NCBI GenBank assembly: GCA_012735585.1
Contig: JAAYGX010000108.1
Span: 1 to 64,000 of the forward strand
Length of the DNA: 64,000 bases
Source of the DNA: Tissierella sp.
GTDB taxonomy: Bacteria; Bacillota; Clostridia; Tissierellales; Tissierellaceae
Direction: 5' to 3'
Shown here: positions 49,330 to 57,569 of the stretch, in pieces
How the letters are laid out: each line of letters opens with the position of its first letter
How positions within the stretch are numbered: position 1 is the first letter of the stretch
Notes under the pieces: generated by a model
What the model was told of the DNA's origin: nothing
What the model saw: the letters and a program-made list of their open reading frames with translations, nothing else
The model's database searches: none
Translations under genes and position numbers: made by a program

Positions 49330-50138
49330 TAGAAGCAAAGAATTTAAAGATAGCTTATGAAGAAAAGATAGTGATCAAAGACTTTTCCTTCAATGTAAGA
49401 GAAGGTGAAATGGTATCCATTATAGGACCAAATGGCTCAGGAAAATCTACTATTCTAAAAACCATATCTAGATTGCTTAAACAAAAAAATGGGGCAATTT
49501 TTTTAGAAAAAGAAGATATTAGTCATATAAATATAAAAAAGATTGCACAGAAGATGTCCAGTCTATCACAGCATAATAGAAGCCCAGAAGATATAAGCGT
49601 AAAAGAACTTATTTATTACGGAAGAATGCCTCATAAAAAATGGTACGAATTAAAAACCAAAGAAGATGAAGATATCATCCAATGGGCAATAGATAAGACT
49701 TCACTACATGGATTTAAAGATAAGAAAGTAATAGAACTATCAGGAGGAGAGAGACAAAGAGTATGGATCGCCATGGCTTTGGCTCAGAGACCTAAGATAC
49801 TACTTCTTGATGAACCAACTACTTATCTAGATATATGTCATCAGTTGGAAGTAATGGAGCTTGTAAAGTCTCTAAATGAAGAATTAGGGCTAACTGTAAT
49901 AATGGTGCTACATGATCTAGGACAAGCTGCCAAGTATAGTCATAGGGTAGTAGTAATCAAAGATGGAGATTTAGTAGTGGAAGGAAATCCATCAAAGGTA
50001 TTGACCGTGGATTTAATAAAAGAAGTATATAATGTAGAGGTTTGTATAAGAAAAGATATATTAAAAGATGAAATGATCATACACCCAGTAGGTGTATGTA
50101 AAACTTGTGAAACGAGGTGCACCGATGAAGCAATTTGA
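49326..50138 (+). CDS. ABC transporter ATPase with Cys-rich tail
   Basis: A 270-aa FepC/BtuD-type ATPase. Walker A is GPNGSGKST (about 36-44), the signature is LSGGERQRVWIAMAL, and Walker B is ILLLDEPTTYLD. The last 30 residues are an unusual extension with GVCKTCETRC, a CxxCxxxC pattern that could bind a metal or a cluster. It overlaps the permease by 4 nt and the NifD-like gene by 14 nt, physically tying transport to the reductase. Confidence 0.95.
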   Translation: MIEAKNLKIAYEEKIVIKDFSFNVREGEMVSIIGPNGSGKSTILKTISRLLKQKNGAIFLEKEDISHINIKKIAQKMSSLSQHNRSPEDISVKELIYYGRMPHKKWYELKTKEDEDIIQWAIDKTSLHGFKDKKVIELSGGERQRVWIAMALAQRPKILLLDEPTTYLDICHQLEVMELVKSLNEELGLTVIMVLHDLGQAAKYSHRVVVIKDGDLVVEGNPSKVLTVDLIKEVYNVEVCIRKDILKDEMIIHPVGVCKTCETRCTDEAI

Positions 50139-51450
50139 TTTAGATAGATTATCTAGACTTAATGATATAAAAGAAAATGACGATATAAAAGCCTTATCCC
50201 ATGCAATATTTCCTGGCACTCACTGTCCATTATTTGGAGTAGCAATGATTGCATCATTTATAGAGGATTTGGTGGTAGTAGTAGCGGGAACTCAGGAATG
50301 TACTTATTATGCTAAGGATTTTGCATATCAAAGACAATATGGTAAGGATAATTTTTATTCAGTAGTAACCAACAAGCATGATATTACCTTTGGATGCGAG
50401 GATAAAATAAAAGAAGTGATATTTGAAATAGACAGGACAATCAATCCTAAAGCAATTATGCTAGTATCCACATGTGTATTAGAATTAATAGGAGAAGACT
50501 TTGTAGGATTAAAAGAATCTATCCAGGATGAAGTAAATGCTAAATTATTAGTAGTACCTACAGAGCATTTTAAATGTAATAGCCATATTCCAGGAATGGA
50601 AAGATCACTGGAACAACTGGTTACAGTAATGGAGAAATGCGACATAGATAATAATAGTATAAATATCCTAGGGCATAGACAGCATGGCATAGAGAATACA
50701 GAACTTATGAAACTTCTAATAGATGAGGGAATCCATATTAATTCTGTTATACCATCAAAGACCACAATAGAAGAGTTAAGATTTGCACCAAGGGCAAAAT
50801 TAAATATAGTTACAGATTTTGTAGCACTACCAATGGCAAAGAAGATGGAAGATATCTTTAATATTCCCTATGTATATTTTGACAAACATCTATCCATAGA
50901 TAGAATAAGAAATAGCTACAAAAAAATTGAAGAATTTTTAAATATAAAGTTGCTTTCAAAGCTGAATGAAAAGGAAGCTGAGCTAAATTCTCTAATGGAA
51001 GAAGCAAGAAAAATTCTGAAGGGCAAAACCTTTATCTATGGTAATACTCCTATGATGGCATTTGAAATAAGCAGTTTTCTATGCGATTTAGGAATGGAGC
51101 CAATTTTAGTACAGGTTAGGGATCTATATGAAAATGATTCCATCTATATGGAGGAGATAAAAAGACATGGTCACAATCCATATATCAGTAGAATAGCCAA
51201 TATAGCACCGATGCAATCTATATATGATCAGTGTAAGCCGAATTTCTATTTAGGACATGAGAATCCTATGAACCTTGCAAAGAGAAATATAATCCAGATA
51301 ACATTGGATGAAGTAACTAAAAAATTAGGATATGAAATACCGATAGATAGCATAAAGAAGATATTATTATCCCTTGAACAACACGAAGAAATGAAAGATA
51401 AAATGAAGAAAATGGCAGCAAAGGGAGGTATGAAACATGGACTTTTATAA
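50125..51450 (+). CDS. NifD/NifE-like nitrogenase-family component 1 subunit
   Basis: A 441-aa protein of the oxidoreductase/nitrogenase component 1 fold. Three Cys lie where NifD holds its P-cluster ligands: Cys34 in GTHCPLFG, Cys59 in GTQECTYYAKD and Cys117 in STCVLELIGED, with spacings of 25 and 58 (26 and 66 in NifD). An extra Cys91 follows FG. NifD residues that hold FeMo-cofactor (a C-terminal His and Cys275) have no obvious match, so the active site is probably open, as in DPOR or CfbD. ATG 50125 follows CGAGGTG within the ATPase 3' end; a longer frame at 50092 is less likely. Confidence 0.9.
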   Translation: MKQFDLDRLSRLNDIKENDDIKALSHAIFPGTHCPLFGVAMIASFIEDLVVVVAGTQECTYYAKDFAYQRQYGKDNFYSVVTNKHDITFGCEDKIKEVIFEIDRTINPKAIMLVSTCVLELIGEDFVGLKESIQDEVNAKLLVVPTEHFKCNSHIPGMERSLEQLVTVMEKCDIDNNSINILGHRQHGIENTELMKLLIDEGIHINSVIPSKTTIEELRFAPRAKLNIVTDFVALPMAKKMEDIFNIPYVYFDKHLSIDRIRNSYKKIEEFLNIKLLSKLNEKEAELNSLMEEARKILKGKTFIYGNTPMMAFEISSFLCDLGMEPILVQVRDLYENDSIYMEEIKRHGHNPYISRIANIAPMQSIYDQCKPNFYLGHENPMNLAKRNIIQITLDEVTKKLGYEIPIDSIKKILLSLEQHEEMKDKMKKMAAKGGMKHGLL

Positions 51451-52690
51451 ATTTTTTCCAACACCATCAGATAGAATGGGGACCATATGGACACTGAGTA
51501 CTATTAAAGATGCTTATATAATTGAATTTGGTCCAGCAGGTACGACGCACTTTGCCATTGAAGGCCTTATGCAATTAAATGCAGACCATAATGCCAATGT
51601 ATATACAACCCATATCAATGAAACAGATATCTCCTTTGGAAAGCAAGATCGATTGGAAAATGCCATACTAGAAATAGATGGGCAACATAATCCTAAATAT
51701 ATATTTATAATGGCATCCTCTATATCAGCAATAATCGGTACAGATATAGATAGTATATGCTATGAAATGCAATCTAAAGTAAATGCCAAGCTAATCCCCA
51801 TAACTACTGGAGGATATAGTGGAGACCATACCCTAGGTATAGAAACAACCCTAGATATGCTCTGTAAAGAAGCCGTCAAAGAATCAGAAAATAAGATAGA
51901 AAATAGTTATAATATCATAGGAAATAATGCAGATATTTTTAACTTCTTATCAGATGTTGAAGAAATAAAATCTCTTATGAAAAATGGATTTGGATTTGAT
52001 GTAAATACTATTTTTACGGCATATACATCTATAGATGAAATAGAGAATACTGCAAATGCAAATATGAACCTGGTTTTAAGGGGTGAAGGTATAAAAGCAG
52101 CTAAAACCCTTCAGAAAAACCATAATATAGAATATTATTATGGCAAGCCCTATGGGTTAGAAGGTACTACAAAATGGTTAAGAGAGCTAGAAAAAGTCTT
52201 GGGTATAAAAGTAAATGAATCCTATATAAATAAAAAAACAGCCCAAATAAGAAAATATCTAATGACTTTTAGATTTATGATAAGAGAAGTAGAAAATAAA
52301 TCTACCATATTAGTTGGAGATTATGATGTGGTTATTGGATTGGCAGATTTAGTAGAAGAGCTGGGACTTAAAGTCGAAGCTATTATAGTTAAGCATAAAC
52401 CATGTAAAGCAATAAAAAAATCAATCTCAGAAAAATGGGCAAGTTTAATTCAATTTGATATCAGTGAGAGGGAGTTAGAAAATTATCTAAAATCAACACC
52501 GTCCTATTTATTATTAGCAGATGGATCCACATTGGAGTTAGAAAATAGCTCCAGACTAAGTATGCAAATAGCAAATCCTAATTTTAAAAAATACAGTATC
52601 TATCCTCATACCCCCTTTGTAGGATATAATGGTACATTATATATGATTCAATCTTTATTTGAACTAAATAAAGCGAATCCTAGATATTAA
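51437..52690 (+). CDS. NifK/NifN-like nitrogenase-family component 1 subunit lacking cluster Cys
   Basis: A 417-aa partner subunit of the same fold. The positions that carry Cys in NifK are replaced: FGPAGTTHFA has Thr36, and IMASSISAIIG has Ser95; the N-terminal site reads PSDRMG. So this subunit gives no Cys ligand, and any cluster must rest on three Cys of the partner plus a non-Cys or solvent ligand, comparable to the Asp ligand of BchB. It overlaps the NifD-like gene by 14 nt, supporting a heterotetramer. A weak ribosome site (AAGGGAGG) precedes ATG 51437. Last gene of the operon. Confidence 0.88.
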   Translation: MDFYKFFPTPSDRMGTIWTLSTIKDAYIIEFGPAGTTHFAIEGLMQLNADHNANVYTTHINETDISFGKQDRLENAILEIDGQHNPKYIFIMASSISAIIGTDIDSICYEMQSKVNAKLIPITTGGYSGDHTLGIETTLDMLCKEAVKESENKIENSYNIIGNNADIFNFLSDVEEIKSLMKNGFGFDVNTIFTAYTSIDEIENTANANMNLVLRGEGIKAAKTLQKNHNIEYYYGKPYGLEGTTKWLRELEKVLGIKVNESYINKKTAQIRKYLMTFRFMIREVENKSTILVGDYDVVIGLADLVEELGLKVEAIIVKHKPCKAIKKSISEKWASLIQFDISERELENYLKSTPSYLLLADGSTLELENSSRLSMQIANPNFKKYSIYPHTPFVGYNGTLYMIQSLFELNKANPRY

Positions 52691-52728
52691 TAAAAAGACC
52701 TTTTCTAATAAGAAAAGGTCTTTTTATT
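52689..52728. terminator. Terminator of the nitrogenase-like operon
   Basis: A perfect 18-bp stem AATAAAAAGACCTTTTCT / AGAAAAGGTCTTTTTATT with an AATA loop; it begins within the stop codon and may also end rnpB from the other strand. Confidence 0.92.
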
Positions 52729-52744
52729 AATATCTAATATATGT

Positions 52745-53083
52745 AGTCGAGTAAATCTATAAGCCGTGTTCTGTTTATATGGTCATCTATCTAGACCTAT
52801 TGTTACCAATAGGTTCATGCGACCTACCTTTGGAACGATAGCGAGCAACTATCTCTTTTGTTCCCTTTTGGTCTTGCTCCAGATGGGGTTTACATAGCTA
52901 TTTAGTCGCCTAAACACTGGTGAGCTCTTACCTCACCTTTCCACCCTTACCTATGTAAATAGGCGGTATCTCTCTGTTGCACTATCCTTGGGGTCGCCCC
53001 CACTGGACGTTATCCAGCATCTTGCTCTATGGAGCACGGACTTTCCTCATGCCTAAAGCACGCGACCAAACAACTTACTCGAC
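52745..53083 (-). ncRNA. rnpB: RNase P RNA
   Basis: About 339 nt on the minus strand. Universal core segments are present: GAGGAAAGTCCGTGCTC near the 5' end, CAGTGGGGGCGACCCC, ACAGAGAGATACCGCC, GGTAAGGGTGGAAAGGTG and, near the 3' end, GAACACGGCTTATAGA. The two ends (GTCGAGTAA and TTACTCGAC) pair as helix P1. It is the ribozyme that removes 5' leaders from pre-tRNA. It runs against all neighbours. Confidence 0.97.
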
Positions 53084-53088
53084 ATACT

Positions 53089-53117
53089 ATTATAGCATCT
53101 TTCTAATAGGAATGCAA
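53089..53117 (-). promoter_or_regulatory. Promoter of rnpB
   Basis: On the minus strand: TTGCAT, a 17-bp spacer and a perfect TATAAT (53094-53089). The -10 lies 6 nt from the predicted 5' end of the RNA. Confidence 0.7.
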
Positions 53118-53267
53118 AGGATTCGTATATTATTGTGGTTTTATCACTATTTTTCCAGCAGAAAAATATGATCTAGTATTTATCCATATTTTAATTTGTA
53201 TATTCCCACCAAAAACACTATAATTAATAGTAAGACATTATAGGTTATGAATATATGGAGGTTGTAA

Positions 53268-54131
53268 ATGGAGAATTTTAAATTAGGGGCTAAGGTATCA
53301 TGGGTAACCGTAGGGATCAATATGATTCTTGGTGTATTTAAGTTATTTGCGGGGGTTGCAGGGCGTAGTAATGCTATGATTGCAGATAGTATGCATACCT
53401 TTTCTGATGTATTTACAACAATATTAGTATTAGTAGGATTTGATATTTCCACAAAAGAAGCCAATGATCAAAATTCAATACATAAAAAATATGAATTACT
53501 TTTTAAAAAATTATTTGGCATTATAATGATAATTATGGGTCTATTTGTAGTATATGATAGCCTTAAACTTTTAATATTTGAAAAGATTACAAGACCAAAT
53601 ACCATTGCATTGGTTGCAGCCCTAATTTCCATAATAGTAAAGGAGCTAATGTATTGGTATACTATTAAAATTTCTAGAAAAATTAAATCCTTATCTATGG
53701 AAGCTGATGCATGGCATCATAGGGAAGATGCTTTTTCATCGATTGTTACATTTATTGCAATATTAAGCTCTAAATCTGGACTAGCTCCTCTTGATGCAAT
53801 AGCAAGTATAGTTGTATCTATTATTGTAATAAGAGTTGGCTCGGATTTATATAACAAATCTAAGGATAGACCAATAGATGAAGCAATTACCAATGAAATC
53901 ATAAATAATTTAGAAATCATAATCAATGAATTCTATGGAGTCGCTGGAATTAAATCCTTAAAAAGTAGATTATTTAATAATGGGATATACATAGATTTAG
54001 ATATTTTTGTAGACTCTAATATATCAGTTAAAGAAGGTCATGATATAGCAAAGTCTCTCCAATATAAAATAGAGAATGAACTTAGTAATATTAAACATTG
54101 TATGGTTCATATTGTACCAAATAATAAATAG
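53268..54131 (+). CDS. Cation diffusion facilitator (FieF-like)
   Basis: A 287-aa efflux protein for divalent metals. Six transmembrane helices lie in residues about 10-195, with metal-site motifs DSMHTFSDV and AWHHREDAFSS, followed by a cytoplasmic ferredoxin-like C-terminal domain (about 205-287). Zinc, iron or manganese are possible substrates; specificity cannot be read. No Fur box was seen upstream, so a link to the haem operon is not supported. ATG follows TGGAGGTTG. Confidence 0.92.
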   Translation: MENFKLGAKVSWVTVGINMILGVFKLFAGVAGRSNAMIADSMHTFSDVFTTILVLVGFDISTKEANDQNSIHKKYELLFKKLFGIIMIIMGLFVVYDSLKLLIFEKITRPNTIALVAALISIIVKELMYWYTIKISRKIKSLSMEADAWHHREDAFSSIVTFIAILSSKSGLAPLDAIASIVVSIIVIRVGSDLYNKSKDRPIDEAITNEIINNLEIIINEFYGVAGIKSLKSRLFNNGIYIDLDIFVDSNISVKEGHDIAKSLQYKIENELSNIKHCMVHIVPNNK

Positions 54132-54144
54132 AAGGGGGATAATT

Positions 54145-54990
54145 ATGATGAAATTATTGAAAGGAATTGAGGTTAGTAAAGGAGTAAAGCTTCAAATAAC
54201 CAATACTATAAAAGAACTTGAGGAAATGGATAAATTTCCACAGCTTGGTATTATTCGTGTGGGAAATGATCCAAGTGATATTTCATACGAGAAAAGTATT
54301 ATTAAAAATTGTGATTCCCTGGGTATAAAAACAAAGATTGTTGAACTAGATGAAAAAATCGATACAGATGATTTGGTAAGTGCCATGGAAGAACTTAACA
54401 ATGATACTTTAGTTTCTGGGATTTTAGTATTTAGACCGTTACCTAAACATATTGATGAAGAAAAGGTTAGAATATCTATTAATCCTTCGAAGGATGTAGA
54501 CTGTATGCATCCATTAAATTTAGAAAAAATATTCGAAGGCGATATAACTGGATTTTCTCCATGTACACCAAAGGCTGCTATGGAGATACTATTATATAAT
54601 GATATACCTTTAGAGGGTAAAAATGTTGTAGTTATTAATAGATCCATGGTAGTAGGAAAGCCTTTGGCAATGATGTTATTAGAAAAAAATGCTACTGTAA
54701 CAATTTGTCATTCTAGAACTCAAAATCTATCAGAAATAACAAAGAATGCCGATATAGTCATGACTGGCCTTGGTAGGGCTAAATTCTTAGATGACAAATA
54801 TTTTAATGAAAGTTCAATTGTAATAGATATAGGTGTGAGTTTAGATAGTGATGGAAAAATCTCTGGGGATGTAGATATGGATAAAGTAAATGATAAAATT
54901 TCTATGGTTACACCTGTGCCAGGTGGAGTTGGAAGTGTGACTACAAGTATATTACTAAAACAGGTAGTAGATGCTTGTAAGATGAACTAG
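54145..54990 (+). CDS. folD: Methylenetetrahydrofolate dehydrogenase/cyclohydrolase
   Basis: A 281-aa bifunctional FolD interconverting methylene-, methenyl- and formyl-tetrahydrofolate. Motifs are PSKDVDCMHPLNLEKI (substrate), FSPCTPKAAMEILLY, VVINRSMVVGKPLAMMLL and VTPVPGGVGSVTTSILLKQ. The usual catalytic Y-x3-K is seen as SYEKSIIK. Start ATG 54145 follows GAAGGGGGAT; a longer frame overlaps the previous gene without a ribosome site. Confidence 0.95.
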   Translation: MMKLLKGIEVSKGVKLQITNTIKELEEMDKFPQLGIIRVGNDPSDISYEKSIIKNCDSLGIKTKIVELDEKIDTDDLVSAMEELNNDTLVSGILVFRPLPKHIDEEKVRISINPSKDVDCMHPLNLEKIFEGDITGFSPCTPKAAMEILLYNDIPLEGKNVVVINRSMVVGKPLAMMLLEKNATVTICHSRTQNLSEITKNADIVMTGLGRAKFLDDKYFNESSIVIDIGVSLDSDGKISGDVDMDKVNDKISMVTPVPGGVGSVTTSILLKQVVDACKMN

Positions 54991-55020
54991 ATTTAAGTTA
55001 TAAATAAAATTATTTATGGG

Positions 55021-55043
55021 AAAGGGTCTTTTTAGACCCTTTT
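55021..55043 (+). terminator. Terminator after folD
   Basis: AAAGGGTCT / AGACCCTTT perfect stem with a TTTT loop followed by T residues. Confidence 0.9.
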
Positions 55044-55077
55044 CTACATTTTTGGAGAAAAATAGTCATAATTCTTT

Positions 55078-55104
55078 GAAGGACAATCCAAATCTATATC
55101 GAAT
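55078..55104 (+). promoter_or_regulatory. Sigma-H-like promoter of the spoIIA operon
   Basis: GAAGGACAA (8 of 9 to RnAGGAwww), an 11-bp spacer and ATCGAAT (matches RnnGAAT), 34 nt before spoIIAA. The spoIIA operon of Bacillus is read by sigma-H. No clear Spo0A box was found nearby. Confidence 0.65.
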
Positions 55105-55137
55105 ATAAATAATAGAAATTTAAAAGGGGTGATTTTT

Positions 55138-55473
55138 TTGTATTTGAATATGGAGATATTAGATAACAATTTAATTGTAAAATTAAAGGGAGAGTTGGAT
55201 CATCATACTTCAGAGGAAGTAAGAAAAAAAATTGACAAACAGTATAATGGAAGTAGTGTATCGAATATTATTATGGATTTAAATGAACTTACTTTTATGG
55301 ATAGTTCAGGAATAGGGCTTATTATGGGCAGATATAGAAATACAGTGGATAAAAGAGGTAAGTTAATAATAGCCTGCGAAAATATGACAATAAAAAGAAT
55401 TCTTGATATGTCAGGTTTACTTAAAATTATTGAATTGTATCCAAAATTAGACGAAGCAACTAATAATATTTAA
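55138..55473 (+). CDS. spoIIAA: Anti-sigma F factor antagonist SpoIIAA
   Basis: A 111-aa STAS-domain protein. [12 protein letters not shown] and the phosphorylation site [14 protein letters not shown] (Ser that SpoIIAB phosphorylates) match the family. Unphosphorylated, it pulls SpoIIAB off sigma-F in the forespore. TTG 55138 lies after AAAAGGGGTGAT; GTG 55129 overlaps that site. Confidence 0.95.
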   Translation: MYLNMEILDNNLIVKLKGELDHHTSEEVRKKIDKQYNGSSVSNIIMDLNELTFMDSSGIGLIMGRYRNTVDKRGKLIIACENMTIKRILDMSGLLKIIELYPKLDEATNNI

Positions 55474-55486
55474 AGAGGTGAATACA

Positions 55487-55927
55487 ATGGAAAATAACCA
55501 CATGAAGTTAGAGTTTCTGAGCAAATCAAATAATGAATCATTCTCAAGGGTTGTTGTAGCAGCCTTTGCTTCACAGCTTGATCCTACACTTGAAGAATTA
55601 TCAGATATAAAAACAGCAGTTTCAGAGGCTGTGACAAATGCAATAATTCATGGATATGAATATGGCGAAGGAGTTATAGTTATAGAATCAACTATATCTG
55701 GCAATACTATTGAAATAACCGTAAGTGATTCTGGAAAAGGGATAGATAACTTAGAGGAAGCAATGGAACCATTTTTTACTTCTAAGCCAAATCTTGAAAG
55801 ATCTGGAATGGGATTTACAGTTATGGAAACTTTTATGGATTCATTAGTTGTTGAAAGTTTGGATGGTAAAGGCACAATGGTAAAAATGACTAAGCACATA
55901 AAAAACATCTCAGATAAGGAGAGATGA
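55487..55927 (+). CDS. spoIIAB: Anti-sigma F factor SpoIIAB
   Basis: A 146-aa GHKL serine kinase that binds and inhibits sigma-F and phosphorylates SpoIIAA. N box [14 protein letters not shown]1 DSGKGID and G2 [11 protein letters not shown] are present. ATG 55487 follows AAAGAGGTG. It ends overlapping the sigF leader. Confidence 0.96.
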   Translation: MENNHMKLEFLSKSNNESFSRVVVAAFASQLDPTLEELSDIKTAVSEAVTNAIIHGYEYGEGVIVIESTISGNTIEITVSDSGKGIDNLEEAMEPFFTSKPNLERSGMGFTVMETFMDSLVVESLDGKGTMVKMTKHIKNISDKER

Positions 55928-55929
55928 AT

Positions 55930-56688
55930 ATGAGTGTAGGAGAAGTTTCAAAAGGAGTTTTATCCCATGAAGAAACAATGGAGTTAATTCAAATGTCTCA
56001 AAATGGTGATAGAGCAGCCAAAAATAAATTGGTTGAAAGTAATATTGGATTAATTAGATCTGTCTTAAGAGGGTTTATGAACAGGGGATATGAGGTAGAT
56101 GATTTGTTTCAGATAGGCAGTATTGGCTTGTTAAAAGCAATAGATAAATTTGATACCTCCTTTAATGTAAAATTTCCAACTTATGCAGTACCTATGATAA
56201 TGGGTGAAATAAAAAGGTTTCTTAGGGACGATGGCTTAATCAAGGTTAGCAGATCTTTAAAACAAGTAGCTGGCCAAGCTAAAAGAGCTGAGGAACTTTT
56301 AAGTAAAAAATATGGAAGAGAGCCAACGATTCAGGAGATTAGTGAGGAGATTTGTATAGAACCTGAGGAAATAATTATGGCTTTGGAGTCTTCTTATCAG
56401 CCTGAGTATCTATACAGTGTTATTCACCAAGATGATGGAGAGCCTCTATATTTAATAGATAAAATTAGTTTAGATACTAATGAGCAAGAGGATGTATTGG
56501 ATAATATTTTCCTTAAAGATATATTAAATAAATTGCAGCCAAGGGATAGGCAAGTAATTTTTCTTAGATATTATAAGGATAAAACACAAACAGAAGTAGC
56601 AAAAGAGCTAGGGATATCTCAGGTTCAAGTGTCAAGAATAGAAAAAAGAATAATTGAGGATATGAGAGTAATGATGGAAAAGGCATAA
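55930..56688 (+). CDS. sigF: Sporulation sigma factor SigF
   Basis: A 252-aa forespore-specific sigma factor. Region 2 has NIGLIRSVLRGFMNRGYEVDDLFQIG and PTYAVPMIMGEIKRFLRD; region 4 has LGISQVQVSRIEKRI. ATG 55930 lies 8 nt after AAGGAG; ATG 55924 is too close to it. Released from SpoIIAB after septation, it drives early forespore genes. Confidence 0.96.
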   Translation: MSVGEVSKGVLSHEETMELIQMSQNGDRAAKNKLVESNIGLIRSVLRGFMNRGYEVDDLFQIGSIGLLKAIDKFDTSFNVKFPTYAVPMIMGEIKRFLRDDGLIKVSRSLKQVAGQAKRAEELLSKKYGREPTIQEISEEICIEPEEIIMALESSYQPEYLYSVIHQDDGEPLYLIDKISLDTNEQEDVLDNIFLKDILNKLQPRDRQVIFLRYYKDKTQTEVAKELGISQVQVSRIEKRIIEDMRVMMEKA

Positions 56689-56739
56689 TAAATGCTTTTC
56701 CATCATTATTTTCATTTTTAAATAATTAAACCTTAAATT

Positions 56740-56768
56740 GAATGAAATAACAATTATTGTAGATACTA
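56740..56768 (+). promoter_or_regulatory. Sigma-G-like promoter of the spoVA unit
   Basis: GAATG (fits GHATR), a 17-bp spacer and GATACTA (6 of 7 to CATnMTA). The spoVA operon of Bacillus is sigma-G dependent, which supports the reading. Confidence 0.55.
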
Positions 56769-56788
56769 TTATTAGATGAGGTGATGTT

Positions 56789-56953
56789 TTGGAAATTCAA
56801 AGACATGGTAAAAAAATTATGATTCTAACAATACTTATACTAATTTCATTGTATATAATCCTCAATTATAACGAAAAATCTACAAATCAAGAAGCTCCAA
56901 AAAGGGCTACCTTCGTGGATAATCATATAGGAGGTAATTTCTATTATGGATAA
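56789..56953 (+). CDS. Small single-pass membrane ORF before spoVAA, unknown
   Basis: A 54-aa frame from TTG 56789, preceded by GAGGTGAT at good spacing. It has a basic N-terminus, a hydrophobic helix (residues about 10-27) and a short polar tail. Its stop overlaps the spoVAA start by a few bases, which suggests coupling. I do not recognise it. A chance ORF cannot be excluded. Confidence 0.5.
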   Translation: MEIQRHGKKIMILTILILISLYIILNYNEKSTNQEAPKRATFVDNHIGGNFYYG

Positions 56954-57569
56954 AGCAAAGGTTTATTTATTTGTAAAGCCTAAAGCTGCTTTGGAGACAA
57001 ATTATAGTATAACTGTTAAGGATATTGCTGAAGTTTATTGCAATGATAAAGATATTAAATCTGAAGTAGAAAATTACATCGTATCTAAGACTAAAAAAGT
57101 AGAGAACTGGATGAGTATTAGTAGCATCTATATAATAGAACAAATACTTGATAAGGATCCTAATCTAGATATAGAGATTACTGGAGAAAATGAAGTATTA
57201 ATTGAAATAAAAGATAAAGTTAAGATAAATAAGTTATTACAGGCTTTAAAAGTTACATCTATTTTCATACTGTTATTTTTTGGTGCAGGCATCACTATAA
57301 CTAATTTTCATACAGATGTTGAAATGGATACATCAATGGAGATTATTTATGAAACATTAACAGGAAAACATGATTCAAACCCGCTTGTACTTAATGTGTC
57401 TTATTCAATTGGATTAGGTTTGGGGGTCATAATTTTCTTTAACAGAATATTAACTAAAAACTTAAGAAGAAAGAAGGAGCCAGGGCCTATGGAAATAGAG
57501 CTTTTTAACTATGATAAAGAAATGGAAGACTATATTTTAAATGATATAAATAAATCTGACAAAGAGTGA
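56946..57569 (+). CDS. spoVAA: Stage V sporulation protein AA
   Basis: A 207-aa SpoVAA, part of the inner-spore-membrane channel for dipicolinic acid. The soluble N-terminal domain (residues 1-100, KVYLFVKPKAAL) is followed by two membrane helices (about 103-120, 150-170) with the family motif FFGAGITITNFHTDV. ATG follows ATAGGAGGT. SpoVAA/AB are missing from many Clostridium species but kept here. Confidence 0.92.
   Translation: MDKAKVYLFVKPKAALETNYSITVKDIAEVYCNDKDIKSEVENYIVSKTKKVENWMSISSIYIIEQILDKDPNLDIEITGENEVLIEIKDKVKINKLLQALKVTSIFILLFFGAGITITNFHTDVEMDTSMEIIYETLTGKHDSNPLVLNVSYSIGLGLGVIIFFNRILTKNLRRKKEPGPMEIELFNYDKEMEDYILNDINKSDKE

Noticed and set aside
46636-52690. A true nitrogen-fixation (nif) cluster
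   Set aside because: The NifK-like subunit lacks all P-cluster Cys, the NifD-like subunit shows no obvious FeMo-cofactor ligands, and nifB/nifE/nifN/nifV are not in the window.
46636-52690. Chlorophyllide or protochlorophyllide reductase (BchLNB/BchXYZ)
   Set aside because: No pigment biosynthesis genes occur here, the host looks like a spore-forming Firmicute, and the genes are locked to an iron-type importer.
52977-53171. A 64-codon plus-strand ORF
   Set aside because: It lies inside and across the RNase P RNA gene on the other strand and resembles no protein.
53101-53267. Fur control of the cation-efflux gene near the haem operon
   Set aside because: No match to the Fur consensus was found before the gene, and rnpB plus a terminator separates it from the operon.
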